NCBI RefSeq assembly: GCF_000966285.1
Contig: NZ_KQ031391.1
Coordinates: forward strand, 430,978 to 494,977
DNA length: 64,000 nt
Reading direction: 5' to 3'
Source: Pseudofrankia sp. DC12
Lineage (GTDB): Bacteria > Actinomycetota > Actinomycetes > Frankiales > Frankiaceae
Part shown: piece by piece, positions 25,508 through 34,569 of the stretch
Position numbering within the stretch: position 1 is the stretch's first letter
Layout: each line of letters opens with the position of its first letter
Program-made: the position numbers and the translations under genes
Notes under the pieces: generated by a model
Seen by the model: only the letters and a program-made list of their open reading frames with translations
What the model was told of the DNA's origin: nothing
Databases searched by the model: none

Positions 25508-27136
25508 ATGACCACCACCGACCGCACTGGCGTCGACGGTTCGACCGCGGACGAAGCGCCGCCGCCGACCATCCCGGCCGTCCTGGACCGAGCCGCCCGC
25601 CGCTGGCCGTCCGATGAGGCGCTGGTCGACGGCGCCGTCCGGCTCACCTTCGGCCAGCTCGCCGAGGCCGCCGACGAGGCGGCCCGCGCGCTCGTCGCCG
25701 GCGGCGTCGAGCCCGGCGACCGGGTCTCCATCTGGGCGCCGAACGGCTACCGCTGGATGGTGGCCGCGCTCGGCATCTACCGGGCCGGCGCGACCCTGGT
25801 GCCGGTGAACAGCCGGTTCAAGGCCGGCGAGGCCGCGGGTCTGCTGCGCGCCACCGGCGCGCGAGTCCTGTTCACCGTCACCGACTTCCTCGCGACGGAC
25901 TACGCCGCGGCGATCCTCGCCGAGCCGGACCTGCCCGCCCTCGGCGAGGTCGTGGTGCTCGACGGCCCGGTGAGCGAGGCCGCCACCGCCTGGTCGGACT
26001 TCGCAGCCCGCGCCGCCGCCGTCCCGGCCGAGGTGACCGCGGCGCGCGCGGCGGCGCTCACCGGCACCGACGTCAGCGACATCATCTTCACCTCGGGGAC
26101 CACCGGGAAGCCGAAGGGCGCGATGCTCGCCCACGGCCCCTCGACCCGGCTCTACTCCGCCTGGGCCGACGTCATCGGCCTCGGCCACGGCGACCGCTAC
26201 CTGCTCGTCTACCCGTTCTTCCACACTGCCGGGCTGAAGGCCGGCCTCCTCGCGAGCCTGCTGGTCGGCGCGGCCCTGGTCCCGTACCCCGTGTTCGACG
26301 TTCCGGCGGTGATGCGCCTGGTCGAGGACGAGAAGATCACCATGCTGCCGGGGCCGCCGGCGGTGTACCAGACGATTCTGAACAGCGACCTGACCGGCTA
26401 TGACCTGTCGAGCTGGCGGCTCGCCGTCACCGGCGCGGCGGCCGTGCCGGCCGAGCTCGTCCGGCGGCTGCGCGCGGACCTGGGCCTGCGGACCGTCGTC
26501 ACCGGCTACGGGCTGACGGAGACGACGGGGACCGTCGCCATGTGCCGGCACACCGACGGCCCCGAGCTGGTCTCCCGCACCTCCGGCCGGGCGCTGGAGG
26601 GGATCGAGGTCCGTGTCGTCGACGACGCGGGCACCGAGGTGCCGCGCGGCGAGCCCGGCGAGATCGTCGTACGCGGCTTCAACATCATGAAGGGCTACCT
26701 GGACAGCCCCGCCGCGACGGCCGAGACCATCGACGCCGACGGCTGGCTGAAGACCGGCGACATCGGCGTGATGGACGACGGCGGGAACATCGCGATCACC
26801 GACCGCAAGAAGGACATGTTCATCGTCGGCGGCTTCAACGCCTACCCGGCGGAGATCGAGAGCATGCTGGCCGAGCACCCGGCCATCGCCCAGGTCGCCG
26901 TCGTGGGCGTCCCGGACGCCCGGCTCGGCGAGGTCGGCATGGCCTACGTCCTCCCGCGCACCGGCCAGCCACGGCCGACCCCCGCCGAGATCATCGCCTG
27001 GTCACGCGACCGGATGGCGAACTTCAAGGCGCCGCGGTACGTCGAGATCGTCGACGCCCTGCCGCTGAACGCGACCGGCAAGGTCGTCCGCTACGAGCTG
27101 CGCGACCGCGCTGCCGCGGCCGTCCCTCCAGCCTGA
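25508..27136 (+). CDS. Acyl-CoA ligase, FadD3-like AMP-binding enzyme
   Basis: 542 residues of the ANL superfamily, making acyl-AMP and then acyl-CoA from a carboxylic acid, ATP and CoA. The P-loop is TSGTTGKPKGAM near residues 197-208. The A5 motif is YGLTETTG, A7 is DGWLKTGDIG, A8 is ITDRKKDMFIVGGFNAYPAEIE and the A10 Lys is in PLNATGKVVRYELR. The overall pattern resembles mycobacterial FadD3 (steroid-derived acid ligase), but substrate cannot be fixed by eye. ATG at 25508 has GGAG about 9 bases upstream. It stands alone. Confidence 0.85.
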   Translation: MTTTDRTGVDGSTADEAPPPTIPAVLDRAARRWPSDEALVDGAVRLTFGQLAEAADEAARALVAGGVEPGDRVSIWAPNGYRWMVAALGIYRAGATLVPVNSRFKAGEAAGLLRATGARVLFTVTDFLATDYAAAILAEPDLPALGEVVVLDGPVSEAATAWSDFAARAAAVPAEVTAARAAALTGTDVSDIIFTSGTTGKPKGAMLAHGPSTRLYSAWADVIGLGHGDRYLLVYPFFHTAGLKAGLLASLLVGAALVPYPVFDVPAVMRLVEDEKITMLPGPPAVYQTILNSDLTGYDLSSWRLAVTGAAAVPAELVRRLRADLGLRTVVTGYGLTETTGTVAMCRHTDGPELVSRTSGRALEGIEVRVVDDAGTEVPRGEPGEIVVRGFNIMKGYLDSPAATAETIDADGWLKTGDIGVMDDGGNIAITDRKKDMFIVGGFNAYPAEIESMLAEHPAIAQVAVVGVPDARLGEVGMAYVLPRTGQPRPTPAEIIAWSRDRMANFKAPRYVEIVDALPLNATGKVVRYELRDRAAAAVPPA

Positions 27137-27225
27137 CCCGGCCGGCGGGCACCGCGACGTCCCAGGTGGCGGTACCGCGCCGCCCGGGCGGACGATGAGG
27201 TCTGCCGTGCACCGGGGGGGACGGG

Positions 27226-28836
27226 ATGGCCGACCAGACCGGCGGGGATTCGAGGCACACGCAGGCCGCGGGGCCGCGCACGTGGCCGGCCACCGGCCCG
27301 GGGCCTTACGGCGTCGAACGCACCGACCTCGACGACCATGACCCGTACGGGCGGCCCGACGGCCACCCCGTCGGAGAAGGACCCGCGACCGGCGCGGCCA
27401 TGCCGGACCCCTACCCCGCCGAGCGCCCCCATCCGGCGGATCGCCCCACTCCGCGGGCACACCCACACCGGGCGGATCACCCGCATCTGGCCGACCTGGC
27501 CGGGCGCGCGGACCGGGCCGCCGGCCGGGCCTGGTCCTGGTTCGCGAAGCTCGCCGACCAGGCGACCGCCCACCAGACCACCACCCAGGGCCCGGTGCAG
27601 TCGCCCCCGGCCGTCCCACCACACCCGCCTGGCGACGCCGGGACGCCGCGCGGCCCCGGGACGCGGCCCAGGGCGGGGACACCGAACGGGGCGGGGACGC
27701 CGCGAGAGGTGGGGACGCCGAACGGGACGGGAACCCCGAACGGGACGGGGACGCCGCGAGAGGTGGGATCCCCGCACGGCGCCGGGACGACCCTCGGGGC
27801 CGGCTCGCGGGTCACGGAGGCGCCCGGCGGCGGTCCCGGGCGCTACGTCGATCTCGCTCCCCCGAACGGCATCACCGTCGACCGGGTGGCTCCGCCGGCG
27901 ACGGCCCGGCCGGCCGCCGCCCCGCCGCGCCCGCCGGAAGCGCTGGTCGGCGAGCTGCCGCGTGAGGACGTCGACGCCGGGCCGTCGGCCCCGCGGCCCG
28001 TCCGCCCGACGGTCGGGTACGCGCTGCACGGCGGCGCGGCCGACGCGCACCGGCTGGCGGCCCAGGCGCGGGCGCTGGAGCCGGGCACGGTGGCCTTCCT
28101 GACCAGCCTGGGCCTGCGCCCCGGCTGGCGCTGCCTGGACGTCGGCTGCGGCCACGGCCAGGTCAGCATCCTGCTGGCCGGCCGGGTGCGCCCGGGCGGC
28201 CAGGTGATCGGCATCGACGCGAACCCGGCGTCGCTCGCCGTGGCCCGGCACAACGCGGCCCGGGTCGGCGCCCGGATCGCCTGGATGAACGCGGACGCCA
28301 GCTGGCTGCCGGTCGCCCGAGGCGGCTTCGACCTGGCCTACAGCCGGCTGCTGCTCGGCCACCTGGCCGAGCCCGTGGAGACGCTGCGCGCGATGACCGC
28401 CGCGGTCCGCCCCGGCGGGGTGGTCGCCGTCGAGGACATCTACTTCGGCTTCGCCGCCGGCGCCGGCACGGCCCTCGCGAACCCGGCCGTCGCCGAGTTC
28501 ATCGACCTGCTGTCGATGACCATCCGCGTCCGCGGCGGCGACCCGATGATCGGGCCCCGGCTGCCGGCGCTGCTGACGGCGGCCGGGCTGGTGGACGTGA
28601 CGGTCGACGTCACGACCTCGCCGCTGCCCGGCGACCCGTCGGGCCGGCTCGTCGAGGAGGCGCTGGAGGCCACCCACGGCACAGCGCTGGCCACCGGGCT
28701 GGTCACCTCCGAACGGCTGGACGAGCTCCGTCGGGCGCTGGGCGCGCTGTCCCCCGGCGAGCTCGCCGGGGCGACCGGAGCGGCCCGCCTCTACCAGGTC
28801 GCCGGCCACCGCCCGGTCCACCCGCACCACGGCTGA
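27226..28836 (+). CDS. Class I SAM-dependent methyltransferase with repetitive N-terminus
   Basis: 536 residues. The C-terminal half is a methyltransferase: the SAM motif [19 protein letters not shown] near residues 304-322, then [17 protein letters not shown], then [18 protein letters not shown], of the UbiE/Methyltransf_25 kind. The first 250 residues are disordered, Pro/Gly/His-rich, and contain six hexapeptide repeats ([12 protein letters not shown]) encoded by an 18-bp array. The ATG follows GGGGGGACGGG. Target unknown; the unusual N-terminus could be a localisation or interaction tail. Confidence 0.78.
   Translation: MADQTGGDSRHTQAAGPRTWPATGPGPYGVERTDLDDHDPYGRPDGHPVGEGPATGAAMPDPYPAERPHPADRPTPRAHPHRADHPHLADLAGRADRAAGRAWSWFAKLADQATAHQTTTQGPVQSPPAVPPHPPGDAGTPRGPGTRPRAGTPNGAGTPREVGTPNGTGTPNGTGTPREVGSPHGAGTTLGAGSRVTEAPGGGPGRYVDLAPPNGITVDRVAPPATARPAAAPPRPPEALVGELPREDVDAGPSAPRPVRPTVGYALHGGAADAHRLAAQARALEPGTVAFLTSLGLRPGWRCLDVGCGHGQVSILLAGRVRPGGQVIGIDANPASLAVARHNAARVGARIAWMNADASWLPVARGGFDLAYSRLLLGHLAEPVETLRAMTAAVRPGGVVAVEDIYFGFAAGAGTALANPAVAEFIDLLSMTIRVRGGDPMIGPRLPALLTAAGLVDVTVDVTTSPLPGDPSGRLVEEALEATHGTALATGLVTSERLDELRRALGALSPGELAGATGAARLYQVAGHRPVHPHHG
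27676..27783. repeat. 18-bp tandem repeat, 6 units, inside methyltransferase gene
   Basis: Six degenerate units of the type GGGACGCCGAACGGGACG or GGGACGCCGCGAGAGGTG. The period keeps the reading frame, so each unit adds a hexapeptide ([12 protein letters not shown]). Confidence 0.88.
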
Positions 28837-28899
28837 CCAGAGGACCGGCCCGGGTCCGCCCCGCTCTCCCGGGAAGAGGGCGGGGGCCGCGGATCGCCC

Positions 28900-29208
28900 G
28901 TCAGGCCGGTCGAGCACGGGTCACCGTCCGGGGGCTCGACCTTGACGACGTCTGCGCCCCAGTCCGCGAGGATCTCCCCGATCAGTGGCCCGGCCAGGTA
29001 GGAGGACAGGTCGACGACCCGCAGGCCCGCCAGCGGCAGCCGGCCCGCGCTGCGCCCGGACGACCTCCGCGCCGAGGTCGGCGAGCAGCATCCCGGCGAT
29101 CCGGCCCGCCCGCGTCACGGACGCCTCCAGCACCCGCACCCCGGCGAGCGCGGCAACCCGCTCCCCCACCGCCGCCCCGTCGCCCTGGCCTGCCGCCACC
29201 GCCACCAT
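28900..29208 (-). pseudogene. Collapsed CaiB/BaiF family CoA-transferase gene
   Basis: The first 5' frame (ATG at 29208) encodes [19 protein letters not shown], then [12 protein letters not shown], the conserved start of a family III CoA-transferase. About 30 codons later, in another frame, a second such start appears: [19 protein letters not shown], then [20 protein letters not shown]. Nothing of either catalytic domain (such as the family Asp region) follows. This looks like a two-domain CoA-transferase that lost nearly everything but its two N-terminal strands through deletion. Confidence 0.65.
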
Positions 29209-29679
29209 GCGCCACCGTCCTCGGCTCCGTGCCTGGTACCGGCTCTGCTCTTGGTACCGGCACCGCTCTTGCTACCGGCTCTGCTCTTGGTACCGGCACC
29301 GCTCTTGGTACCGGCACTGTTCGTATCAACGGACGTCAGGCCAGGCACCCGAAAGCGCCGGGCGGACTGGATCGCCCGCCCGGGCGGCCCGACCGGCCCC
29401 GCCAGGGAACACGCGGCCGGCGGGCAGGCCGGCCGCAGGCCCACGGGTCGGGTTATCCCCAGTAGGGATTGGTGGGCCAGCGCGATCGTCCCGGCCGCCA
29501 AACCGATCTACGGTCGAACAGACGTCCCGGGCAGCGGGACTTTGCGGCGCACGACGCGCCGGTCGACGGCGAGAACAGCGGGACGCGAACGAGATGACGA
29601 CGCGACCAGGTCCAGGGCGGGCGCCGGCCCCCGCGGGCGCGAGACGCTCCCGGGCAGCCGGGGCAGGGGGGTGTGCCCG
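29209..29679. other. 471-base spacer with 18-bp repeat, upstream of histidine kinase
   Basis: Holds the repeat array at 29234-29323 and otherwise no supported gene. It separates the divergent CoA-transferase remnant and the kinase gene. The segment near 29450-29475 (GGTTATCCCCAGTAGGGATT) is less GC-rich and could be part of the kinase promoter. Confidence 0.45.
29234..29323. repeat. 18-bp tandem repeat, 5 units
   Basis: Five units of TGGTACCGGCTCTGCTCT or TGGTACCGGCACCGCTCT in strict alternation for the first four. On the minus strand they would encode VPVPRA-like hexapeptides just ahead of the CoA-transferase remnant, so they may once have been its N-terminal tail. Confidence 0.9.
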
Positions 29680-30963
29680 ATGAACACGCTCGGCACGGCG
29701 CTGCGGGCGACGTTCGGACGGCGGGCCTGGCTGACGACGATGCTCGCCGCCCAGACGACGCTGCTGGGGACGCTCAGCTTCGCCCTCGTGCTCACGTTCG
29801 TCGTCGCCGGCGCGTCCACCGTGTGGCTCATGCCGGTCGGGCTGCCGCTGCTGTGGCTGGCGCTCGCGCTGGCCCACCAGTTCGCGCGGTTCGAGTCCTG
29901 GCGGTGCAGGGCCTACCTGGGTGAGCCGTTGCCGCTGCGCCTGGTGCCGCCTGGCGCGTCGCCCGGCTCCGGCTGGCTCGGCCGGGCCTGGTCGCGGATG
30001 TGGGCCCGGCTGCGCACCGGCGGCAGCTGGCTGGAGACCGTCTACGCGCTGTTCGTGCTGCCGTTGCTGGGCTGGGTGGGCGGCTGGGTGGTCGCGACGT
30101 TCTGGGGCGGCGCGATCGCCTTCCTGCTGTTCCCCGCCTACGGGCACCGGCTGGGCGGGCCCGACGAGGTGGTCGGCGTCGACCTCGGCTACGGCGGATC
30201 GGTCGCCGTGCACGTCGTCGTCGGCGTGCTGGCGCTGGTCGCGGCACCGTGGCTGGCCCAGGGGCTCGCGGCGCTGGAGCTCGCCATCGCCCGCCGGATG
30301 CTGTGCCCGCGCGGCTCCGAGGCGCTGGCCCGCCGGGTGGCGGACCTGGAGGCCAGCCGGGCCGGCATGGTCACCGCCGCGGCCGCCGAACGCCGCCGGA
30401 TCGAGCGTGACCTGCACGACGGGGCCCAGCAGCGGCTCGTCTCCGTCGCGATGACGCTCGGGCGCGCGCAGGAGCGGTTCACGGCCGACCCCGACGGCAC
30501 CCGCGGCCTGCTCGCCGAGGCGCACGCCGAGACCAAGCGCGCCCTCGTCGAACTGCGTGACCTCGCCCGAGGCCTGCACCCCGCGGTGCTCACCGACCGG
30601 GGCCTCGACGGGGCCCTCCCGGGCCTTGCCGCGCGCTGTCCCATACCGGTGACCCTGGACGTCGCGGTGGCACCCCGGCCGTCGGCCGAGGTCGAGGCCG
30701 TCGCCTACTTCTTCGTCGCCGAGGCGCTGACGAACATCGCCCGGCACGCCGCGGCGCAGACCGCCCGGATCGTCGCCCGCCGCGCCGGCGACCGGCTGGA
30801 GGTCGAGGTCAGCGACGACGGCGCGGGCGGCGCCAGTGAGGCTGGCGGCTCAGGCCTGTCCGGGCTGCGCGACCGGGCGCTGGCCGTCGACGGCACCTTC
30901 TCCGTCCACAGCGCGCCAGGGACGGGCACGACCCTGCGAGTGGACCTGCCATGCCAGAACTGA
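29680..30963 (+). CDS. Sensor histidine kinase, NarL-type (HisKA_3)
   Basis: 427 residues. Four or more N-terminal membrane segments (a sensor domain with no large extracellular loop), then the HisKA_3 dimerisation box ERRRIERDLHDGAQQRLVSVAM with the phospho-acceptor His, and HATPase_c (FVAEALTNIARHA, SDDGAGG, GLSGLRDRALAVDG, GTGTTLRVDLP). Such kinases normally sit next to a LuxR-type response regulator. None is present; the gene instead overlaps the DUF4097 gene by 13 bases. It probably senses envelope stress. Confidence 0.88.
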   Translation: MNTLGTALRATFGRRAWLTTMLAAQTTLLGTLSFALVLTFVVAGASTVWLMPVGLPLLWLALALAHQFARFESWRCRAYLGEPLPLRLVPPGASPGSGWLGRAWSRMWARLRTGGSWLETVYALFVLPLLGWVGGWVVATFWGGAIAFLLFPAYGHRLGGPDEVVGVDLGYGGSVAVHVVVGVLALVAAPWLAQGLAALELAIARRMLCPRGSEALARRVADLEASRAGMVTAAAAERRRIERDLHDGAQQRLVSVAMTLGRAQERFTADPDGTRGLLAEAHAETKRALVELRDLARGLHPAVLTDRGLDGALPGLAARCPIPVTLDVAVAPRPSAEVEAVAYFFVAEALTNIARHAAAQTARIVARRAGDRLEVEVSDDGAGGASEAGGSGLSGLRDRALAVDGTFSVHSAPGTGTTLRVDLPCQN

Positions 30964-31865
30964 ACCCGCCCACCACCGGTCCCGCCTCCGAGGGAGACAG
31001 CGCGATGGCCGACACCTCCACCGCGACGGCCGGCCACGGCCACGGCGGCGGCCCGGCCGCGGTCCGCTCGGCCGCCGGCTACCGGGGCGCCCGCGGCGTC
31101 CTGCTCGTCCTCGGGACGGTGCTGGCGCTGGGCCTCACCGCCCTCGCCGGAAGCCAGGCGCTGAACTGGACGACCGGCCGGGACAAGCACGACCAGCACG
31201 CCGTCCTGCCGGCGTCGATCACCCGGCTGGAGGTGAGCACGTCCAGCGGGAACGTGATTTTGACCGGCACGGACGGCGGGCCGGCCGTCGTCGACGCGCA
31301 CCTGACCAGCACGATCCACGCGCCCAGCCTGCGTCTCGACGTCTCCGGTGGCACGGCGAAGGTGAGCGCGCGCTGCGGCCGGACCTTCACGCTCAGCTGC
31401 GGCGCCACCCTGCGGATCACCGTCCCGGCCGGCCTGACGGTGGTGGCGCACTCGTCGTCCGGTGACATCCGGGCGACCGGCCTGCGCGGTTCGCTCGACC
31501 TCGGCACGTCGTCCGGCAACGTCATCATCTCCGGCGGCTCCGGCACGGCCCGGCTGAGCACGTCGTCAGGCGACGTGCGCGCCGCCGGGCTGGCCGCCAC
31601 GTCCGTGTACGCGCACTCGTCATCCGGCAACGTGTCGCTGCGGCTGACGGTCGTGCCCGACGACGTGACGGCGACGTCGTCAAGCGGCGACGTGCGGGTC
31701 GCGGTGCCGGACACCCAGCTGCCGTATCTGGTCACGGCGCACTCGTCGTCCGGCGACCGGACCATCGGGGTCCGCACCGACCCGACCGCCCCGCGCCAGA
31801 TCACCGTGCGAACCAGCTCGGGCAACGTCTCAGTCGTCTACGGGCCCGAGAACCAGCGACCGTGA
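30951..31865 (+). CDS. DUF4097 family adhesin-like beta-repeat protein, membrane-anchored
   Basis: 304 residues. One membrane helix near residues 43-66 (GVLLVLGTVLALGLTALAG), then an extracytoplasmic right-handed beta-helix-like domain. The domain contains at least eight copies of a strand motif around SSSGDV/TSSGNV (for example LEVSTSSGNVILTG, LDLGTSSGNVIISG, VTATSSSGDVRVAV), diagnostic for DUF4097. Function unproven; often encoded with two-component systems. Its ATG lies inside the kinase's last codons; an ATG at 31005 is an alternative. Confidence 0.8.
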   Translation: MPELNPPTTGPASEGDSAMADTSTATAGHGHGGGPAAVRSAAGYRGARGVLLVLGTVLALGLTALAGSQALNWTTGRDKHDQHAVLPASITRLEVSTSSGNVILTGTDGGPAVVDAHLTSTIHAPSLRLDVSGGTAKVSARCGRTFTLSCGATLRITVPAGLTVVAHSSSGDIRATGLRGSLDLGTSSGNVIISGGSGTARLSTSSGDVRAAGLAATSVYAHSSSGNVSLRLTVVPDDVTATSSSGDVRVAVPDTQLPYLVTAHSSSGDRTIGVRTDPTAPRQITVRTSSGNVSVVYGPENQRP

Positions 31866-32202
31866 CCGCCGGGTCACGCCGTTTCGGCGCGGCCGCCCGC
31901 CGGGAATGCCGGGCTCGTCCTGGGCGTCCGGCCCGCGGCCGCGCGGAATGCCGTCACACGGTGCCGCCGTCGTTTACGCGCGAATCAGGTTTTAGGGTCA
32001 GAGCTGTCGGATACAGGACACCGAAGAGGTTCGCCGCCCGGCGCGCATTGCGCACTACGATCCCCATACCGGCACCGGGTCGGGGGCGCGACACCGGAAC
32101 CGGCCGCCGGCATTGTGCCCATGCACGGGACGCTGCTGGCCACTCCAAACGACGCGGGAAGTCCGTCCGCCTCTGGTGGCCCTGGAACGTATAGGTGGTC
32201 GG
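31866..32202. other. 337-base intergenic region
   Basis: No gene seen. The portion 31960-32200 has lower GC (for example TCAGGTTTTAGGGTCAGAGCTGTCGG near 31986 and GGAACGTATAGGTGG near 32186) and may hold the promoter of the hypothetical gene at 32203. Confidence 0.4.
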
Positions 32203-32943
32203 ATGCCTGACGACCGCGGCTCGCAACACCAGGTAGACCCGGAAGTAGACCCGGAACAAAGAAACAGCGCGGCGCCACGGGAGGCCGCCCGTGCTCTCGA
32301 CCGGTCGGCCATGGGCCGCCGGTTCTTCCTCGCCGATCCGCGCTCCCAGAGCGGGCCCGGCCGGGCACGCCTCGCCGAGATCGCGGCCGAGCTCGCCGAC
32401 CCGGACGCCGCGGCGCGCTGGTACCGACGGCTCGGCCTCGAGGCGCTGGCCGCGATCGCGGCGCCGCACGTCCAGCTGACCGTGCTGCTGGCCGGGGAGC
32501 CGCCGGCGGGCGGCGCCGGCCGGCAGGCCCGCCAGCAGGTCCAGGCCGCCCTGGAGGGGCGTGGGCTCGGCTGGCTGTGCGACGACGGCGCGCGCGGCGA
32601 CCACGCCGAACGCGCCTGGGACGCGCTCTACGCGGCCCACTACGGCGTCGACGACGCGGTGGCCCAGGTTGAGTGCCTGACCCAGGTGCTCGCGGTGTGC
32701 CGGCTCGCGGAGCTCGCCTACTCAGGCGCCGATCCGGGGCGGCGGGAGCTCGCCGACGCGGCCTCGGCCCGGCCGATGGTGCCGGCCGAGATCTACCGGC
32801 CGCAGCGCGGCCGCCGGCAGCGGCCACCCGACCAGGTCGTCCAGGCGGTCGCCATGCCGGTCGCGCGGGCCGAGCTCGACCGGGTCTCCCTGGACGGCGC
32901 GCTCGACCCGGCCGCCCTGCGGTCTGTTGCCGACGACACCTGA
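32203..32943 (+). CDS. Hypothetical protein, alpha-helical
   Basis: 246 residues, not recognised. After a charged leader with a VDPE/VDPE duplication, the body is rich in Ala, Arg and Glu and predicted largely helical: RARLAEIAAELADPDAAARWYRRLG, then WLCDDGARGDHAERAWDALYAAHYGVDDAVAQVE. The LADPDAAARWYRRLG segment looks like a tetratricopeptide-type helix pair, but only one is clear. No signal peptide or membrane helix. Coding potential is supported by third-position GC and by lack of a competing frame. Convergent with the next gene. Confidence 0.6.
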   Translation: MPDDRGSQHQVDPEVDPEQRNSAAPREAARALDRSAMGRRFFLADPRSQSGPGRARLAEIAAELADPDAAARWYRRLGLEALAAIAAPHVQLTVLLAGEPPAGGAGRQARQQVQAALEGRGLGWLCDDGARGDHAERAWDALYAAHYGVDDAVAQVECLTQVLAVCRLAELAYSGADPGRRELADAASARPMVPAEIYRPQRGRRQRPPDQVVQAVAMPVARAELDRVSLDGALDPAALRSVADDT

Positions 32944-32987
32944 CGGCCGCCGGTCCGAGGCCGGGCCGCCCGCGGCGGGGCGCGCGG

Positions 32988-34451
32988 TCAGGCGGGCAGG
33001 ACGGCCGCCACCCCGGTGAGCAGGGCGCGACCGGCCACCGGGCTCGCGGCGAGGACGGCGTCCGCGGCGGTCTCGGCCGCGCCGCGCCGGCCGGTCGCCA
33101 GCAGGCAGAAGTCGACCACGTCGAGGCGGACCTCGGCGCCGGGCAGCTGTGCGCCGGCTGGCCCGTCGAGGGCCGCCTCGGGTACGGCCAGCGGTTCCCG
33201 GCCGGGGCCGACGAGCCACCGGCCGACGACCGCGGCGCCGCCCGTCCGGCCGCCGGCGGCCCGGCCGGCCGGGCCGACCCGGGTCAGGGTCAGTCTGAGC
33301 GGACCTAGGTCGCCGCCCGCGCCGTCCGGACCGCCGAGCCACCGCACCCGGCCGAGCGCAAGCCGGGTCGCCGCGTGCAGCTCGGCGGCGCGCAGCGGCG
33401 GCAGCCGGACCCCGGCCGCCGCGGCGATCGCCGCGCCGTCGAGCCAGGTGCCGAGCATCCGGCTGGTCAGGTGGTCCTCGACGGGCGCGGTCCAGCCGAA
33501 AACGTCGACCGGGGTCCGGGCCGCCTCCGGTTCACGCCCGGCGAGCCAGGCGCACAGCCCGCGCGCGCCCTCGTGCCAGGTGCGCCACAGCAGCACCGGC
33601 GGCCAGAAGACGGGGGGCCAGAACACGGCCGGCCAGTAGGCGGCCGGGCGGACCGCGGGCGCGCCGACCGCGGGCCCCTCAGGGCGACCACCGCCAGTCG
33701 GGCCGCCGGCCCGCGGGCCGGGCGCGGCGGCGGGGCTGGCTGAGGCGATCCCCTCGGCGGCCGGACCGGAGCCGGCCTGGGCCAGCGCGCCGGCGACGGG
33801 GATGCCGATCGCCGCCGCCAGGGCGGCGTCCAGACCGGCCAGGCGGGCGACCACCTCGCGCGGGGTGCGGCCGTCGTGACCGGTCGGCCGGTCCCAGTCG
33901 AGCACGCTCAACTCGGCGAGCACCCGGTCCACCGTCGCCGTCCAGGCCGCGAACGGCGCCGCGTAGGGCGGGGTGGCGGCGGCCGCCGGGCGGTAGGCGA
34001 GCGCCGTGGCGAGCAGTTCGACCCGCGGGTCCGCGCCGTCGTCGTCCAGCGGTCCGGCCGGCCCGGTGAGCAGGCCGCGGAGGCGGGGCCGCGGCCGGCG
34101 GGCCGGGCCGGGCCCACGGGTCTCGACGTGCCGGGCACCGCGGGCGGGCTGCTCGGCGACGTACTGGCGGGTCGCAGCGGCCAACGCGGCGGCGAGTTCG
34201 TCGTCCTCGGCCGGGAAGCGCAACGGGTGCTCCCACAGCCGGGCCAGCACCGACCGCACGGCGGCGGCCCGGTCCGCGTCGGGGTGGCCGGCGGCGGCCG
34301 CGAGCAGGGCCGCGGAGAACCTGGTGTAGGCGTCGGCGAGCGCGGTCGGGTCACCCGTGGCGAGCCGGCCGGACAGCCGGGCGGCGCCGGCCCCGGCCAG
34401 CAGCGGCGGGCCCGCCGGGACCGCCGCGAGCCGGGAGTCGGTCGTCGCCAC
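32988..34451 (-). CDS. Sigma-like N-terminus fused to MDMPI-type domain
   Basis: 487 residues. Residues about 30-100 (GDPTALADAYTRFSAALLAAA, RSVLARLWEHPLRFPAEDDELAAALAAATRQYV) resemble region 2 of ECF sigma factors. Residues about 160-210 and beyond (LAELSVLDWDRPTGHDGRTPREVVARLAGLDAALA) match the mycothiol-dependent maleylpyruvate isomerase/DinB-like N-terminal fold. The C-terminus (EVRLDVVDFCLLATGRRG) matches the small partner domain at the end of MDMPI proteins. Between them lies a Pro/Trp-rich segment (YWPAVFWPPVFWPPVLLW). The sigma-like part lacks a clear region 4, so direct promoter recognition is doubtful. Confidence 0.65.
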   Translation of the reverse strand: MATTDSRLAAVPAGPPLLAGAGAARLSGRLATGDPTALADAYTRFSAALLAAAAGHPDADRAAAVRSVLARLWEHPLRFPAEDDELAAALAAATRQYVAEQPARGARHVETRGPGPARRPRPRLRGLLTGPAGPLDDDGADPRVELLATALAYRPAAAATPPYAAPFAAWTATVDRVLAELSVLDWDRPTGHDGRTPREVVARLAGLDAALAAAIGIPVAGALAQAGSGPAAEGIASASPAAAPGPRAGGPTGGGRPEGPAVGAPAVRPAAYWPAVFWPPVFWPPVLLWRTWHEGARGLCAWLAGREPEAARTPVDVFGWTAPVEDHLTSRMLGTWLDGAAIAAAAGVRLPPLRAAELHAATRLALGRVRWLGGPDGAGGDLGPLRLTLTRVGPAGRAAGGRTGGAAVVGRWLVGPGREPLAVPEAALDGPAGAQLPGAEVRLDVVDFCLLATGRRGAAETAADAVLAASPVAGRALLTGVAAVLPA

Positions 34452-34569
34452 GGGCGCAGTGTCGCACGCGGGGGCGCGCCGATCCCCCAGCCTTCGTGAT
34501 CCGGACGATCAGACCACAGCACCGGCCCGGGAGCCGCCGCGAGCCTTGCCGGGCGCGCACAGTGGAGGC

